64,000 nt of DNA. It comes from Leucaena leucocephala. Lineage: Eukaryota; Streptophyta; Magnoliopsida; Fabales; Fabaceae. This document shows, in pieces, positions 1 through 14,400 of the stretch. The notes below the pieces were generated by a model, which was given only the letters and a program-made list of their open reading frames with translations, had not been told where the DNA came from and searched no databases. The stretch's first letter is position 1, and each line of letters begins with the position of its first letter. The DNA is taken from assembly GCA_037074615.1 (NCBI GenBank), contig CM073551.1:20893750-20957749 (forward strand), given 5' to 3'. The translations under genes were made by a program, and so were the position numbers.

Positions 1-61
1 TGTGTTGCATTAGATTCACAACTCAATTGATGGGTACTTAATATATTTTCTGTGACAACAG

Positions 62-2343
62 ATATGGGGTTCCAAGAACTTCACCTTTGTCAGTTGATGA
101 GCAGCAAAGAATTCAACAATATAATCAAATGTTATCAGGCAGAAATGTTCAGCAGTCTAGCATGCCTGTTCCCGGATCTCTTTCTGGAAGTGAACGTAGT
201 GTTCGCATGCTTTCTGGTGGAAATGGTGTGGGCATGATGGGTGGGATTACTAGAAGTATGGCACTGTCAAGGCCAGGGTTTCAAGGAATGGCATCATCAT
301 CTATGGTGAGTTCTGGGAGCATGCTTGCCTCTAATATGGCGGGGATGCCAAGCCCTGTAAACATGCACTCTGGAGTTGGTTCTGGACAAGGCAACTCAAT
401 GCTGAGACCTCATGAGGCACTACATATGATAAGGGTGAGGGGTGTTCTTGCTCCATTTCTTTTTGAGGGTTTAATTTTATTGGTGACATTATTTAGGTGG
501 AATTATGATTATGAAATTTTTAATTCATCCAACTCAGCATTCGTGCATTATGTATCTTAAATTTCTTCCTTGGCACTTGTTAAAAATAAATTTAACATCA
601 GTCTATTTTACTATTATTTTATCTCTCTTTTGTTTATACATGTGAATCCATATCAATTTCTACTAATAACTTTTTCCCTGTCACTAGCCTGGCCATAATC
701 CAGAACATCAAAGGATAATGGTGATTCCAGAGATTCAGATGCAGGCTCAAGGGAATAGCCAAGGTGTTTCAGCTTTCAGTGGGTTGAGTTCTTCCTTTAG
801 TAATCAGACTATTCCACCACCTGGCCAGGCACACCCTGGGCAAGCTCAGCAGTCACATCAGCGGTCCCAACAACAATCACATCTCAGCAGTCCTCATTCT
901 CTTCTTCGAGGTCCAAACCATGCTACTAATTCTCAGCAGCAAGCCTACGTGATGCGACTGGCAAAGGAAAGACAGTTACAGAAGCAGCGTTATCTTCAGC
1001 ACAAGCAGCAACAGCAACAGCTTGCTGCAGCAAATGCACTGATGCCAAATGCTCAGGCGCAGTCTCAACCTCCGATGTCATCATCTCTGCAAAATAATAC
1101 TCCGGTCCAATCTCAAAATTCATCTCAGCAATCAACTCATTACCCTGCAACACCTTCATCCCCTTTGACTCCCATGTCATCTCCTCACCAACAGCAGAAA
1201 TATCACCTGGCGCATGGGTTCAGCAGGAATCCTGGTGCAAGTGGGTTGAATAATCAAGCAGTGAAGCAAAGGCAACGACAGCCTCAGCAGCAGCAACTGC
1301 AACAGCATCAACAACCTGGTAGGCAGCATCCTAATCAGCGCCAGCATCCACTGTCTCAACAGAAGGCTAAACTTGTGAAGGAAATAGGAAGAGGAAGCAT
1401 CTCGGTCCAACAGAATATCTCTGTAGATTCTTCTCATCTCAATGGATTATCTGTGCCTCCAGCAAGTCAAACTGCTGACAAAGGGGACAAAATTACGCAC
1501 ATTATGCGAGGTCAAAACTTACATCCTGCTTCTAATCTAAATCCTAATCAACCATCAAAGCTGTTGGGTCCTGCTCATTCTTCAAATCATTCCCAGTTGC
1601 AGCAGAACTTAAATTCAGGACCAATAACCACTTCATCAAAACAACTTCAGCCAGTGGTATCACCTTCGGATAATAGTACTCATACACAGGTTCCACCAGT
1701 TCCATCAGGTCATGTATTGTCACCTCCACAGACAGCTGTTTCATTAGCTGTTCTTTCTTCCGCCAATCCCCAGCTACAGGAACAATCTCAGCTCCAATCT
1801 AAGAAAATGAATCAAACTCAGTCAAACGTTCAAAGAATGTTGCAACGGGACTTTCAGGTCCATTCTGAGTCATCAAGCAAGCCTCAATCTGACTCAACTC
1901 AATCTGATCAGTCCCCGGAAAATAATGCTTCTCCGATTAGTGCAGTCACTGCAGTGACCCATGATTGTATTGATTCCTCTAGTGTGGAACCAGTTATTTC
2001 CACCACGTCTTCCCAGTGGAGAACTTCAGAACCACCGTTTGAATCCCATGTTCCCACTTCTGCCACTCGAGTGGGTTCCTTGGGGAAAGTACCTGTTAGA
2101 AATTCAGCTGGAAATGAGCCACAAACTACTATCAGTCAAGGGCAAGGCCCTAGACAGTTGTCATTTGTCATGCCTCATGTACATAATTCAGTTGCACAAT
2201 GGCAGCAACAGCCACTGCCTAGTCAACAATCTTCATCGCAACCTATTCTATCCCAGCAGCCATATCAGCCAAACGAACAGAATCAACAGGACCAAGATCA
2301 ACATTCGCCTAAACATGTGACTTTGCAACGTCAACCTCAGTAA
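62..2343 (+). CDS. EAF1: EAF1-type NuA4 chromatin-modification protein, C-terminal part (5' cut by window edge)
   Basis: This is the last part of a large plant EAF1 (HSA/SANT) protein, the scaffold of the NuA4 histone acetyltransferase complex in the nucleus. Two exons are visible. The first, 62-434, follows an acceptor AG at 60-61 and encodes YGVPRTSPLSVDEQQRIQQY and then a Met/Ser/Gly-rich stretch. The second, 688-2343, follows an AG at 686-687 and begins PGHNPEHQRIMVIPEIQMQA. The donor after 434 is GTGAGG. The remainder is low-complexity and very Gln/Ser/Pro-rich with short polyQ runs, and it stops at TAA 2341-2343. The HSA and SANT domains must lie upstream of the window. The order of these conserved C-terminal blocks matches what I recall of plant EAF1A/EAF1B. 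The two open frames are joined in phase 0 without a stop. No internal Met should be read as a start, because the exon at 62 continues an upstream one. Confidence 0.85.
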
Positions 2344-5300
2344 TAGTTGCAGCATCTGCAGCCAGGGCAGAACAAGTTTTGTTTTTTGGTCTGTTCCTAA
2401 TTCTAAAGGGGAATGAATCAAATGGATAGAGCTGCCACCATGAGAGTGGTAGGCTTTGTCAGGATTGGAGTTTTTCATGCCCTCTTCTCAGCAATCTACA
2501 GGTATTTATATATTTTTTTGTTTATTTTGCCTTCCCTTGTATGCACAAATATAGTGAGCATTGAAGTGTAGCAATTTGTTCTTTTTATAGATTTTTCCCC
2601 TTTAGTTTTTTTTTGGGGAGGGGGTGTTGACTTTTGAGCTGGTAGTAAATGAAAGTGTTATTGGTGCCTTTTGTGGGAAATGTATCCTTCAACTTCTAAC
2701 CTACATAAAACCTTGTCTTTACAGAGACTTGATACAAGGCATTAAACTACAACGACTACAGAGGCATTACAGCGCTATATGCAGCAGGCATACTGTCATC
2801 ACATTTTGGTGTAGATAAAGCTTTATCCTCAATGGTCATATCAGTAATTAAAATATGACCACTTTGTCCACATGGCGACAATGGTGGCTATTGTTATTAA
2901 ATTTGTTGCGCCATTGAGGTCTTATTTTGATGAGAATCTGCAGCCTGATTCCAGTTTGACCTGTAACGTCATCATACCTTTTTACTACAAATTTTCCTTT
3001 GAGCTGATATGGTTTGTATTTGATTCTTGGTATTATCCTTCTGTTTTAAGCACAACAATATCAATCGCAGCAGAACCTAGTCCAACTGGTTTAGGTTATC
3101 GTTCTTAGTTTACAACAGGAAATCATTCTGCATCAACTTTTATCTTTGACCTTTTCCTCCATCCAAATGCTTGCTGACATGTTCTTTCTTAATTTGAATC
3201 TAAAGAAACAGTCATGCAACTTAGATGACGCTATGTATGGGAGCAGTAACTGATTATCATGCAACATGTTGTTCTGGCACACAATTACACATATAATGCA
3301 TGGATCTATTGTAATTTTTCTATCAGCTGACATGCACATGCATTTTGATCCCTCACTAATTTTCTCTATGTATATTACAGTATATATTTGAAGTATTTCC
3401 TAAGTTACAAGGTATTTAATGAAAGTTGATCTGATTTGTTGTGTCCATGCTCATTTGGCCTTTAGATTGCTCTTTTGCCGGATTTATATATTGCTGGAAG
3501 AAATGACGTTATTTTATGGGGTTTTGTGCAGATGAAGCTGGTGAATATGGAAACCGTTATACAAGTATATATCTGCTGGTTCTATTGAAAAACTTATTGA
3601 AGTAGTGTTGGCAGGCATTATTGGTTATTTTTTTTAGTGTCATTCAGATCTTGTACATTACCACTTTCTAAAAGCCCCCCTCTTTTCTGGGAAAGACGAG
3701 TATAGAGGTTTGTACAGGGTCGTCTCTCCTAGCCCATGACCCCATGTGCAGAGAAACACAATTCCCTTTTTTGGGTAGATTAGTGGTTGTGTATTTTTTC
3801 CCTTAGTTAATTGGGATAGCAATCATCTTTATTGGCAAAAGCCAATTCAAATATTTGTAAATACAAGTTTTTGCACCAGGCAATAGAAGTCTTTTTTCTT
3901 GTATTGCCTTGTGCACTTGCGGAAGTTCGGAAACTTGTGACTATGTTCTGTTCCTGAAATTCAATAAGTTGAGCCATCCCATGTATCACTGTGTTGACTA
4001 ATTATAATAGATTAAATAAATTAATTAATTATAATTAATATAAGAACTAGTTGATTAATTTAGATAAATTAACGAGTATATAATATGAATTTATCTTGAG
4101 AGGTTAGATTTGATCATAATTAATTAATTTATTTAATTTATTTAAAAAAGTTAATTTACTCTTATATTAAGATTTGGAGAGAGAAGTACTTGTAGTTAGG
4201 TTAAAGATGATTTTGGGTCTTCTCTGGCAAGTGAGAGTAAGGTGCATTATGGTAAATGCGCCACGTTTTACTAGGTGAGATCCAATGTCCACGTAAAGAG
4301 TCAATGAAAACTTTTCAAAGCCATGTTTGTGAAGTGGGGCAATCCATTAATGCTTATGTTAGTGGGTTTCTACTGGCTCCTTGCAATACATTTTATTGAT
4401 GTTCTGACAGAAGGATGGCGTTACTTGTTTATCTCTGTTATGTTATTTCTTTCGTTTTGACACAAATAATGGTTCTTACATGGAAGTTGATCTGTTTGTT
4501 TGGGCTAGAATTTATAATCTTGCAGCTATTATAATGTTGATTCCTCCAAGAGTTTATAATGCCATACGAGAATACAAAAAGCCAAACTGTGTGCACTAGG
4601 CATTTCTTGTCATTTAGTTATCTTCTCATTTAATAGGACATGATGTCCCACTCATTAAATTAAAATATTTATTGTAAACGTTGAAAATATATAAATTATA
4701 ATTCTTATATTAATTAATTAATATACAATAATACTAATCATGCGGCTTTTGAGTATGATTGTTCTCTAACAATTAAGAATTTTTTTTTACCTTGAACAAA
4801 ATCAAACTCAACAAAGATAAATGATTATTGTCATGAAAAATATAATCAAAATCAAACGATCTCTTGGCTGAAAAGTGAAAACACATGGAACCTCTTGGCT
4901 GAAAATACATGGAACGAAGACGTGTTTTCATTCACAAGTCATGCAGAAACCAAAGTAAAGGGTAAATGACAGTTAGGGACCTTTTTAAATAAAATAATGA
5001 TGGTTAAGGACCCATAAAATATGAATTTGGCATGGTCAAATAAAGTCCCTAATAAAGATAAATGAAACATGCATGTGCCTAACATGAAACGTGCATGTGC
5101 TTAACTTTTAACACTATAATACAGTGACATTCAACTTTTTAATTTCCCAAGTATTTATATTTTTCAACTTAAATCTTGATTTCAATTTTGAAATCAGCCT
5201 CATCACATTCTAATTATGATTCGGATTTCGCTTATCATTCTGCTCACAGCTATCATCGTCTCTTCAGCACTAATTCACATGGTTTGAGCTAAACCAATTC

Positions 5301-5460
5301 CAATCTTTGGCATAAAAAAGAAGAATATATAAAAGAATAAAAAGAACAAGTCATTCACATGAAACAGAATGATTAATCACATTTGTTTCCCAGTCCAAAA
5401 GTGATTTCCCAGAAACAAAATCTTCAAATTTCTCCAAGCAACACAATTGTTTTCAATCTC
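2344..5460. other. EAF1 3' region and intergenic DNA before DCL3
   Basis: No gene is supported here. The first several hundred bases probably hold the EAF1 3' UTR. A possible UTR intron runs from a donor near 2505 (ACAG before GTATTT) to an acceptor near 2724 (TTTACAG). From about 3980 the DNA becomes very AT-rich, with TTAATTAATT-type runs (4010-4160 and 4690-4730). Around 4980-5050 there is a fragment resembling the 'gggacc' foldback MITEs found in the DCL3 introns. The DCL3 promoter and 5' UTR should lie in the last few hundred bases. The reading frame is open from about 5383, but the first ATG in that frame is at 5461. Confidence 0.5.
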
Positions 5461-8400
5461 ATGATTTCAAATCCTGACATGGATCACAAAACAACATCTC
5501 GTCATTCTACTCAAAACTCTGAACCTTCTTCTAATGCTAAAGATTTCAATCCTAGAAGGTATGTAATCTGGCTCCGATTCATTTCTCCTCAAGATATTAA
5601 TTTACCAAGTTTGTGCAAGATAGTCAGACAAAGTCCAAGAAATTGTTGGCAAGCTTAAACAAGTTCCGGGCCCATGAGAAAAAGGGTTGGGGGTGCCCCT
5701 ATAATAGCAATAAGGGACATTTTCACTCTGACACGAATATGCATACTTTTTCTTGAGATTATGTGATGATATTGACTGGAAAATTAACTTTTGAATGTGT
5801 CTTTTGGTTCCTTTAAAGGTATCAAGTTGAGGTATTTGAGGTTGCAAAGAGAAAGAATACTATAGCAGTGCTGGATACTGGTGCTGGGAAGACAATGATA
5901 GCTGTGATGCTTATTAAGCATATAGCTCATTCTATTAAGTCCACTCACCAAAAGAAGCTGATTCTTTTCTTGGCTCCCACCGTTCATCTTGTTAATCAGG
6001 CATTTTCCTAACTGCAAGCTCTATTATTTCTTTTAAAAAATAATTAAAAAAACTCATGGGATAATAATATGCTAGTATGTACTCTAAACAATTTGATGAA
6101 AATTTAACCATAGGGTCGATTTGATGCTAATAGAGTGAATCATTCATGAAACAACTCTTAAGTAAATGGAAAAGGATCAGGACATAAGGGAAAGAAAATG
6201 ACAAATTTTACTCTCTGTGCAGCAATTTTGGGTCATAAAAGATTACACAGATTTGGCAGTGGAAGAATTCCATGGAGACAAGGGAATAGACGACTGGAAT
6301 TTGAGCTGCTGGGAAAAGGAAATTGAAGAGCAAGATGTAAGCCTGCTTTTTAAACAGTTATAAAAACATGTCTATAAAATACTACTACTCTCTCCGGTTC
6401 TAAATGTAACTATTTCTATTGATTGCACATATTAAAGGGATTTACATAAAGGGGTAGTTCCAATGCAAATGAATAAAGAGGATATTTTAGGAAACTAACA
6501 CACATTTTTTACAAATAACTAGCTTAATTAATTTTTATAATCTCTTCAAATTAATTATTAAGTTTTGTGGTCTTATATAAGACCACAGTTATAGTCTTCT
6601 TTTGAATATCTTAGTCCTACAATTTCAGTTTTACTTTCGTTTGGTGGAACATTAATTTTTCTCTGTCCTCTTTAATAATGATACAGGTCTTGGTAATGAC
6701 ACCACAAATTCTCTTGGATGTCTTAAGAAAAGCATTCTTCAAAATGAAAAGAGTCTCTTTGTTGGTTATTGATGAATGCCATCGTTCCAGTGGGAACCAT
6801 CCTTATGTTAAAATAATGAAGGTTAGTAGCGGATTATGCAAGAGTATACAAATAAATAATGATTTAATGACCCATTTCATAAAGCGTGAAAGTTGAGGGA
6901 CCTATTTTCTAGTTTCTAAAGTTCTGGGTGCTATTTTCAAGTGACTCAAAAGTTCAAGGATGTTTTTTCACATTTTCCCCATAAAAATTGCTGGGTGCTA
7001 TTTTCTAGTAACATATATTGCTGAAGAATTTTCCCTTTGTTGCCGTTTTTATTCACTGTACCTATCTTAATAGGGAGGCTTATTACCTTCATCCTTTTCC
7101 TTTCTAGGAATTTTATCACACCTCTAGTGAGAAGCCAAAGATTTTTGGAATGACAGCATCACCAGTTATTGGAAAGGGTAAAGATTTTTTTTTTTTTTGA
7201 GAGAACAGTTGATTAAATGAAGTTTTCATGCCTTTGATGTTCTGCATCAGCTTCAAGGGCTAACATCTAGAAGTTACAATTTATTATTTTCTATTCATAG
7301 TTGTTCAGATTCACTCTCAGATTGAAAACTAAATTATGCTGCAAGTTGGAATTAAGCTAGTTTATAATCTCCGTCTAAAGTATATTTTTGCTTACCTTTA
7401 AGTTGTGTGTGCTAGACAAATAGTCATTACAGTTTGTAATATATGTTTTGGCCTGAATTACCATTTTTAATCTGGTGTGACATATAAATATACACATAGG
7501 GTGCTTAATTAAAAACTAAGTTAGTTATCCCATGTAGATTATTTTTATTTCTTAGAAAACATCATCCAAAATCTTGATATTCAAATTATTTTAGGATGTT
7601 TTGAAATGTTAAATGGATTCTAAACTGAACTTTTTTGCATCAGTTATCTCATCCACGATGGACTGCAAAGGTCAGATGTCTACTCTTGAAAGCATCTTGG
7701 ATTCTCAGGTGATATGGATAGATCACATTTTTTTAGTCATCCATGGCAAATGTATTATTCCAAAGGTCAACGGATAATTTTTGAAAATCTCAAATAAATG
7801 TTGTCTTGCAGATTTATACTATTAAAGACAGAACAGAATTGGAAATATGTGTGCCCTCTTCCTCTGGAACTTGTAGATTCTATGATCAAGCACTAGTTCC
7901 ATTTGAGGGTCTAAAGCAAAAGATGGAATCTTTATGGTCAGAGGTACGTTGTGCCAGAATAGTAACACGGTCTTTGAGAAGAAGGGTATATTGGTCATTG
8001 TACACTAATTTATATTTAATTAAAAAAATACATTTATCTAAAGTCATACGAAACATACCCACCTTAATGATCATTACATTACATTCCATTTTCACGGATT
8101 CCACGAATCAAATTCTGATCTTTACAGCCTTCATTCTTTTAATTCCTTCACAGCTTAGACTTTTAGGTGAAGTTTTACTTAAAACTCATTTGCTTTGACA
8201 GTTTGATGCTTCGTTGCTGAGACTGCAACGATCAGTGGAATGCCAATATAAAGATGTGGATGATAGACTGGAGAGAATGAGGAAGAGATTATCCAAAGAC
8301 TATTCAAAGATTTTGTATTGCCTTGAAGATCTTGGCCTTGTATGTGCTTATGAGGTACGTTTTTAGTCCTCATTGATTAATCTTTTGCTCCTCTCTTCTT

Positions 8401-11400
8401 CCATATGCAATCAATGTCATAGTAGCTTCCATTAGAGAGAAACATAGGTAAATTTACAAGTACACATACGCATTTTAACATCTAACTATTTTTTGTATCA
8501 GCTAGATATGTAATGATATTTACATGATGTACACACACTTGAAGTAAATAAATTCTCATAGAACATTTTTTTCCTTCAACTTTTATTGGTTAATTCTTGA
8601 TCTCTTTCAGTTATGTATTACTTGTCATAATTTTAATGGAGGAGCAATTTATTCTCATGTTAGATATTCGTCCTTTTTTCCTTTTCCTTCTTTGATATTA
8701 TCCATCTTTCTATAGGCTGCTAAATTCTGTAAAGAGAACAGCCCTGATCCCCAAGAGGGATGTAAACTTTACGGCGAAAGCTGTTGGAAGCACGCTCAAT
8801 TTCTTAATGAACTGATTCAACTACTTGGGGCATTTTTCCCAACTGGTATGTTTGTATATGTTTCCTTATGTTGTAACTTGTTGCCCAATTGTAAGCAAGA
8901 AGATTTGCAGAAACTATTTTTATCTTCATTTTTTTCTCAGGCATTAACAATTTTGGGGACTTTAGTGATGACCTTGTAAAAGCAGTGGACTTGGGATACA
9001 TTTCTCCAAAACTATATGAACTACTAAAAATTTTCAAATCATTCGGGTAGGTTGATTACTTGAACTTTTTACATTATTAATAATTAATAATTAATAATTA
9101 ATAATTAATAATTAATAATTAATAATAGTAATGATATTGTACGGAAATTGACCATCATATTTTACATTGCAGAGAAAGTAATGATGTATTGTGCCTCATA
9201 TTTGTTGAAAGAATTATCGCAGCAAAAGTCGTTGACAGACTTGTGAAGACAGTTAAGTTTCTGTCACATTTTACTGTCTCACATCTAACTGGAAGCAATA
9301 GTTCTTGTGATTCATTGGAGCCAAAGATGCAAAAAGAAATCTTACTGTTGTTTTCCTGTGGAAAGGTATTGGATATTATATATCAATTGATTAAGAAACA
9401 TTTATTCTTCATAGCCTTGAGTCTGTCTACACACTTTGTACATAGTACTATAGGTTGGACTTATGAGTTCAATATGACAACCAATCAAAAAGTAGTAGAT
9501 TGGGTTGGTAAAATACCAGCCTATTTTAAGACAGGCTTTTTGAGTCCGCACTGCCAACTCGCAACCTACGAGTTGACCTGTATTTCCACTTCTAGTATTA
9601 GAGTGAGGAAGAGCGATTTTTCTATGAGGAATTTATTTGAACTCAATTTCTATATAGGTTTTTTATACTTCAAACCCCTGCTCCTTGATCTCTAAATCAT
9701 TAAACTTAAATTTGGATGACCTAGATTTAATGTTTTTCTAAAATATAAAGATAGAAAAATTGGTAAAAAGTTCTTATTTGAATTCGAATATGAGTAAGTA
9801 CCGATACTTTCTATGTATGAAAGTGTATCAGATCCTCCCGTCCAATAAAATTTTTAAACATGTACTGTTTACCAATGTTTCCTATAAAGATTCATATGTT
9901 AAAACTCAAAAAGAAAAACCAAAGTAGTTTATATTTGATGTGGATGGCCTAGTGGTTGAGAGGTAGAGGAAGATAGAAGAATAGCTGGCTTGTGATGATC
10001 CTTTAGCATATAATCACACGAATCACTAAGTTAAACCCTAATACGAACGAACTATAGAACATTTACTATGGAAATACACTAATGTTGAACTTATACGTCT
10101 GGAAAATATCAATTTACAAATTCCAACAAATAGGTTAACCTACTATTTGCAACTGATGTTGTTGAGGAAGGAATTCACGTGGCAAATTGCTCTTGTGTGA
10201 TACGTTTTGATCTGCCCAAAACAGTTCGTAGTTATGTTCAATCAAGGGGACGGGCTCGCCAAAACAATTCTCAATTTATCATCATGCTTCAAAGGTACAA
10301 AACTTATCTTCCTTAACCCATGTAACATACCATATCCCAATATATATATTAACATAATTATGGAGTTGATATTCACTCTAAATATAAGATATATTTCTTA
10401 TATTTATTAATCAAATTACTCTTATTGATACTCCCTCAATAATAATCAAGTAAGAGAGGGAGCGAAGGAACTAAGAAAGATAGTTATGATATTTTAGAAA
10501 AAATATCTTACATTAACTATCTTAATTAATTTCTTTAATCTAATCAAATTAGTTAAATATATTTTATATTAAGGATTGGAGGAGTATTATTATTGAAAAA
10601 AACTATAAATACTAATAAAACAATTAGTTAATTCTTTTCCTTCTTAAGGTATGTTTGCAAACATAAAATTATTAGGTCCTTTAAACTAATTTGGTCTTTT
10701 TTCCATTAAAAGAAGGTGGGACCCATTAAAGTTTAGTGCCCTTTTTCCTTCCATCCTCTAGGACACTTTCCTCCCTTCTCAGTGCAAATGGAGAAACCAT
10801 GAATTTCAGCTTCTCACCCACCGTGGGAAGCGCCTTTGGTCTATCGCGAATCCAAATATCCCTAATATACCAAAGCAGCTTTTTCAAGTTGGAAAAGTGA
10901 CTTTTTCCCCTTTCCACCGTGATACCAAACACATAACTGGTCTAACATAACATATATGTGCATGCAAACCTACAGATAGAAAATAGATGGCTGGATACAA
11001 AGTTCTTTAAAACATGTCAACATATTCTTAATGATATTATTCTCTTTATGTTTTTCTGTCAAAAAGGTTCTCACTTTGCAAGTTGTATACAGGGCAAATG
11101 TGAAGCAAAGAAATCAACTGTTTGACATTATTAGGAGTGAATATTCAATGGCAAATGCAGCAATGAAAAGAGAACTTGATTCTTCTGCTTTGGCACCCTA
11201 TAGGACTGAGGAAACACACACTTATAGTGTCGATACAACCGGCGCGTGTGTTACTGCAGATTCTAGTGTCAGTCTCATCCATAGATATTGTGAAAAGCTC
11301 CCTGGTGATAGGTATGAATACTTTTACTTAATCAATGACACAACATGCATTTCTTTAAACTTAGGAAAATCACTGAGGTCATAAGGTCATGAAAAAGTCC

Positions 11401-14400
11401 CACAAACAAATGAGCAGCATGGATTTGTTATCATTTTCTTTCACCTGGCCTTGTCATTGCATGTTGCTCACTTATTTTGTGACCTCATAGTGGTTTTCGC
11501 TTTATAACTTTGTTAGTATATGTGATTATGGTAACTTAGCAATATGAACAATTTGATTTGTTTCCAATTAAAATAGGTACTTTGTTCCAAAGCCAATTTT
11601 CCAGTTTTCATATTCAGAAGGGAATTATCAATGTAAATTATCACTTCCTCCAAGTGCACCATTTCAAACGTTAATTGGTCCTACGAGGACTAATTCTCAG
11701 TTGTCAAAGCAGCTTGTTTGCTTGGAGGCATGTAAAAAGCTTCATCAGATGGGTGCTCTAAATGACCATCTTCTCCCTTTTTCTGAAGAGCCTTTAGACA
11801 GTAATCTGGGCATTAATTGGAAAAAGTCACCATCCGGAGAAGGTATATCTGCATAATTTAATCAAACTATGTGAACTTTTTAAATTGATTCATCTGAGTA
11901 ATTTCAGCTAGATTCGATAATTTTCATATTATATTTATTTCAAATTAACTGAGAGTGTTCATCATAATTTTTATGTCGTTTCCATCTTTAATTACTCACA
12001 TACATATGAATACTGTAGGAACAACCAAACTGAAGGAATTACACGGGACTGCTTGCGTTCATGCATTATCTGGAACTTGGGTTGAAAATCCTAATGGAGT
12101 AACTTTTCATGCTTACAAATTTGATTTCGCTTGCGACATTATTGAAGAGATTTATTCTGGATTTGTTCTTCTGATGGAATCCAAACTTGATGATGATGTG
12201 GGAAATTGTGAGGTAGATCTGTACTTGATCTCAAAGGCCGTCAAGTCTTGTGTTTCTGCATGTGGAGAAGTGCATTTGGATGCAGAACAGGTATAACATA
12301 GCTTTTTGTGTAATTATTACCCCCTCTATTCCTTTTTATAATAGACAATTAACCGAATCATATCGATAAAAAAATTAGTTAAAATTATTTAAATATAATA
12401 AATATGTAAAAACTGTAACTTTTTTTCCAAAAACACATTTATTCATGGGGAGAAATAGCATAAGAGAGACAAAATATGATTAACCTTGACAAGAAATGCA
12501 ATGATATTAATATGAGTAATTAAATAGGGGTAAAATGGGAAATTAACAAAAAACTTGTAGCCCACCTCTAAATATCTCTTATAAATAGGTCATGCCCAAA
12601 AATTGTCTCGAATGAAAAGAGTAGTTATCTTCCATTCGCTCAAGAAAGGAAGTTATATCCCATCCTCCAGGAACCAGTTTATGCAGTCTTATTCGTAATT
12701 TTTTTTTTCTTTTGTGGTATCAGATGTTCAAAGCAAAGTGTTTTCAGGAACTTTTCTTCAATGGTTTGTTTGGGAGACTCTTTGTTGGTGGATCAGAAGA
12801 ATCTGGGTTAAAGAGAGAATTCTTACTCCTGAATCAAACAAGTAAATTATGGACCCCATCAAAGATGTATTTGCTTTTGCCAATAGAGACATTAAACATT
12901 GAAAGAGAAGAAGCTTGGAGAATAAACTGGAGATCCATGAGTTCCTGTATTGGAGTAATACAATTTTTTCAGAGTAAATCTCTGAACAATGCATTAAGTT
13001 CTGAGCCTAGTCACAAACAAAATTTATCAGATTGGAATGGTTCATCTGAAATGAAGAAGAAGAACTCAATGAAAGTTCATTTTGCTAATTGTGTGATTTC
13101 TGTTGATGATCTTAAAGATACGGTAGTTTTGGCTATTCACACTGGGAAGTTCTATTCTGTTGTCGAGGTTGTGACCAAAACTTCTGCTGAGTGTCTTTTC
13201 AGCTACACTGGATCTCATGTGTCTGTTTCGTCTGAATATAGTACTTATATTGAGTACTTCAATAAAAAGTTGGTATTTTTTGGATCCTATGTTTTGCTTT
13301 TTTCTCTTTTGGTTATGATTCATAATTTTTTCCTCTGCATTTACTGGTTTATTATGGTAGTTGTAACATGAATCTTATTATTCAGGTATGGGATTGTGCT
13401 AATGTACCCTGGACAACCTTTGTTGAGGTTAAAGCAAAGTCATAACCCTCATAATCTACTAGTGAACTTCAGGAGTGAAGGTTTTTTTTTTTTTTGTAAA
13501 ACTTTTTCTTGTTTGTTTATATTATTTACTGTCTTCCATCCTTCTGCATAAAACATAATTGAATATGACAATTGATGTTTTCAGGTCAACTAGAAAATCA
13601 AAGTTTGATTAAACTAAAAGAAAAAGAAATTGACACAATGGTTTCCTTGTTAAAATAAAGGAAAAATTAATCTTTTGATCCTTAAAGTTTTGACTCTTGT
13701 AACTCAGTTTCTAAATTTTGACTTGATGCAACTTAGTCTCTATTGTTTTCACCATTCAAAATACTGATCCTTATATTTTAGAAAATAAAATTACATATTT
13801 CATAAAATTTATAGACTAAAGTTTTAAATAATTAAAACTATAGGGATTGAGTTTCAACTGAGTCAGAACTATAAGAATTGAGTTATACTAAGTTAAAATT
13901 TACGGACCGAGTTACAACCGAGTTAAAACTATAGGGACCAAAAGATTAATATTTCCTAAAATAAATCCATAATGCTTTTCATAGCATATATGTAGCACAA
14001 ATCTATGTATCTATCCTCTTATTTATACTAAGTACTAACAGGAACACGACCAACTTCCTAATCAGAACTAACAGCCTAACAGATTACTAGCTTAGTAATT
14101 CCAATTAACCATGTAAAAATATAGCTAATTTGTTTCTTTCTGTTCAGGTCTATCTCCAGTTTCAGAAAAAGAACAAGTTCATGTTTATATGCCCCCTGAG
14201 GTTTTAGTCAAGACTGATGTTCCTGTAGAAGTTTTGAAGTCATTTTACATACTACCATCACTAATGCACCGCTTAGAATCCTTGATGTTAGCCAGCCAGC
14301 TTAGAAAGGAGATTAATTTTAACTCTGGTGGAAGCTTTCAGATGCCAAGTTCTCTGGTTTGTGCTTTCACTTTTGCTCCCACCTGTTTTTAGAAAAGTTT

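Noticed and set aside
87..434. Start of a separate gene at 87
   Set aside because: The codon at 87 is TTG inside a conserved EAF1 block that begins after an acceptor AG at 60-61, so it is an internal exon.
5383..5460. Upstream extension of the DCL3 frame beginning at TTG (5383)
   Set aside because: There is no ATG in this segment. Nuclear plant genes start at ATG, so 5461 was chosen.
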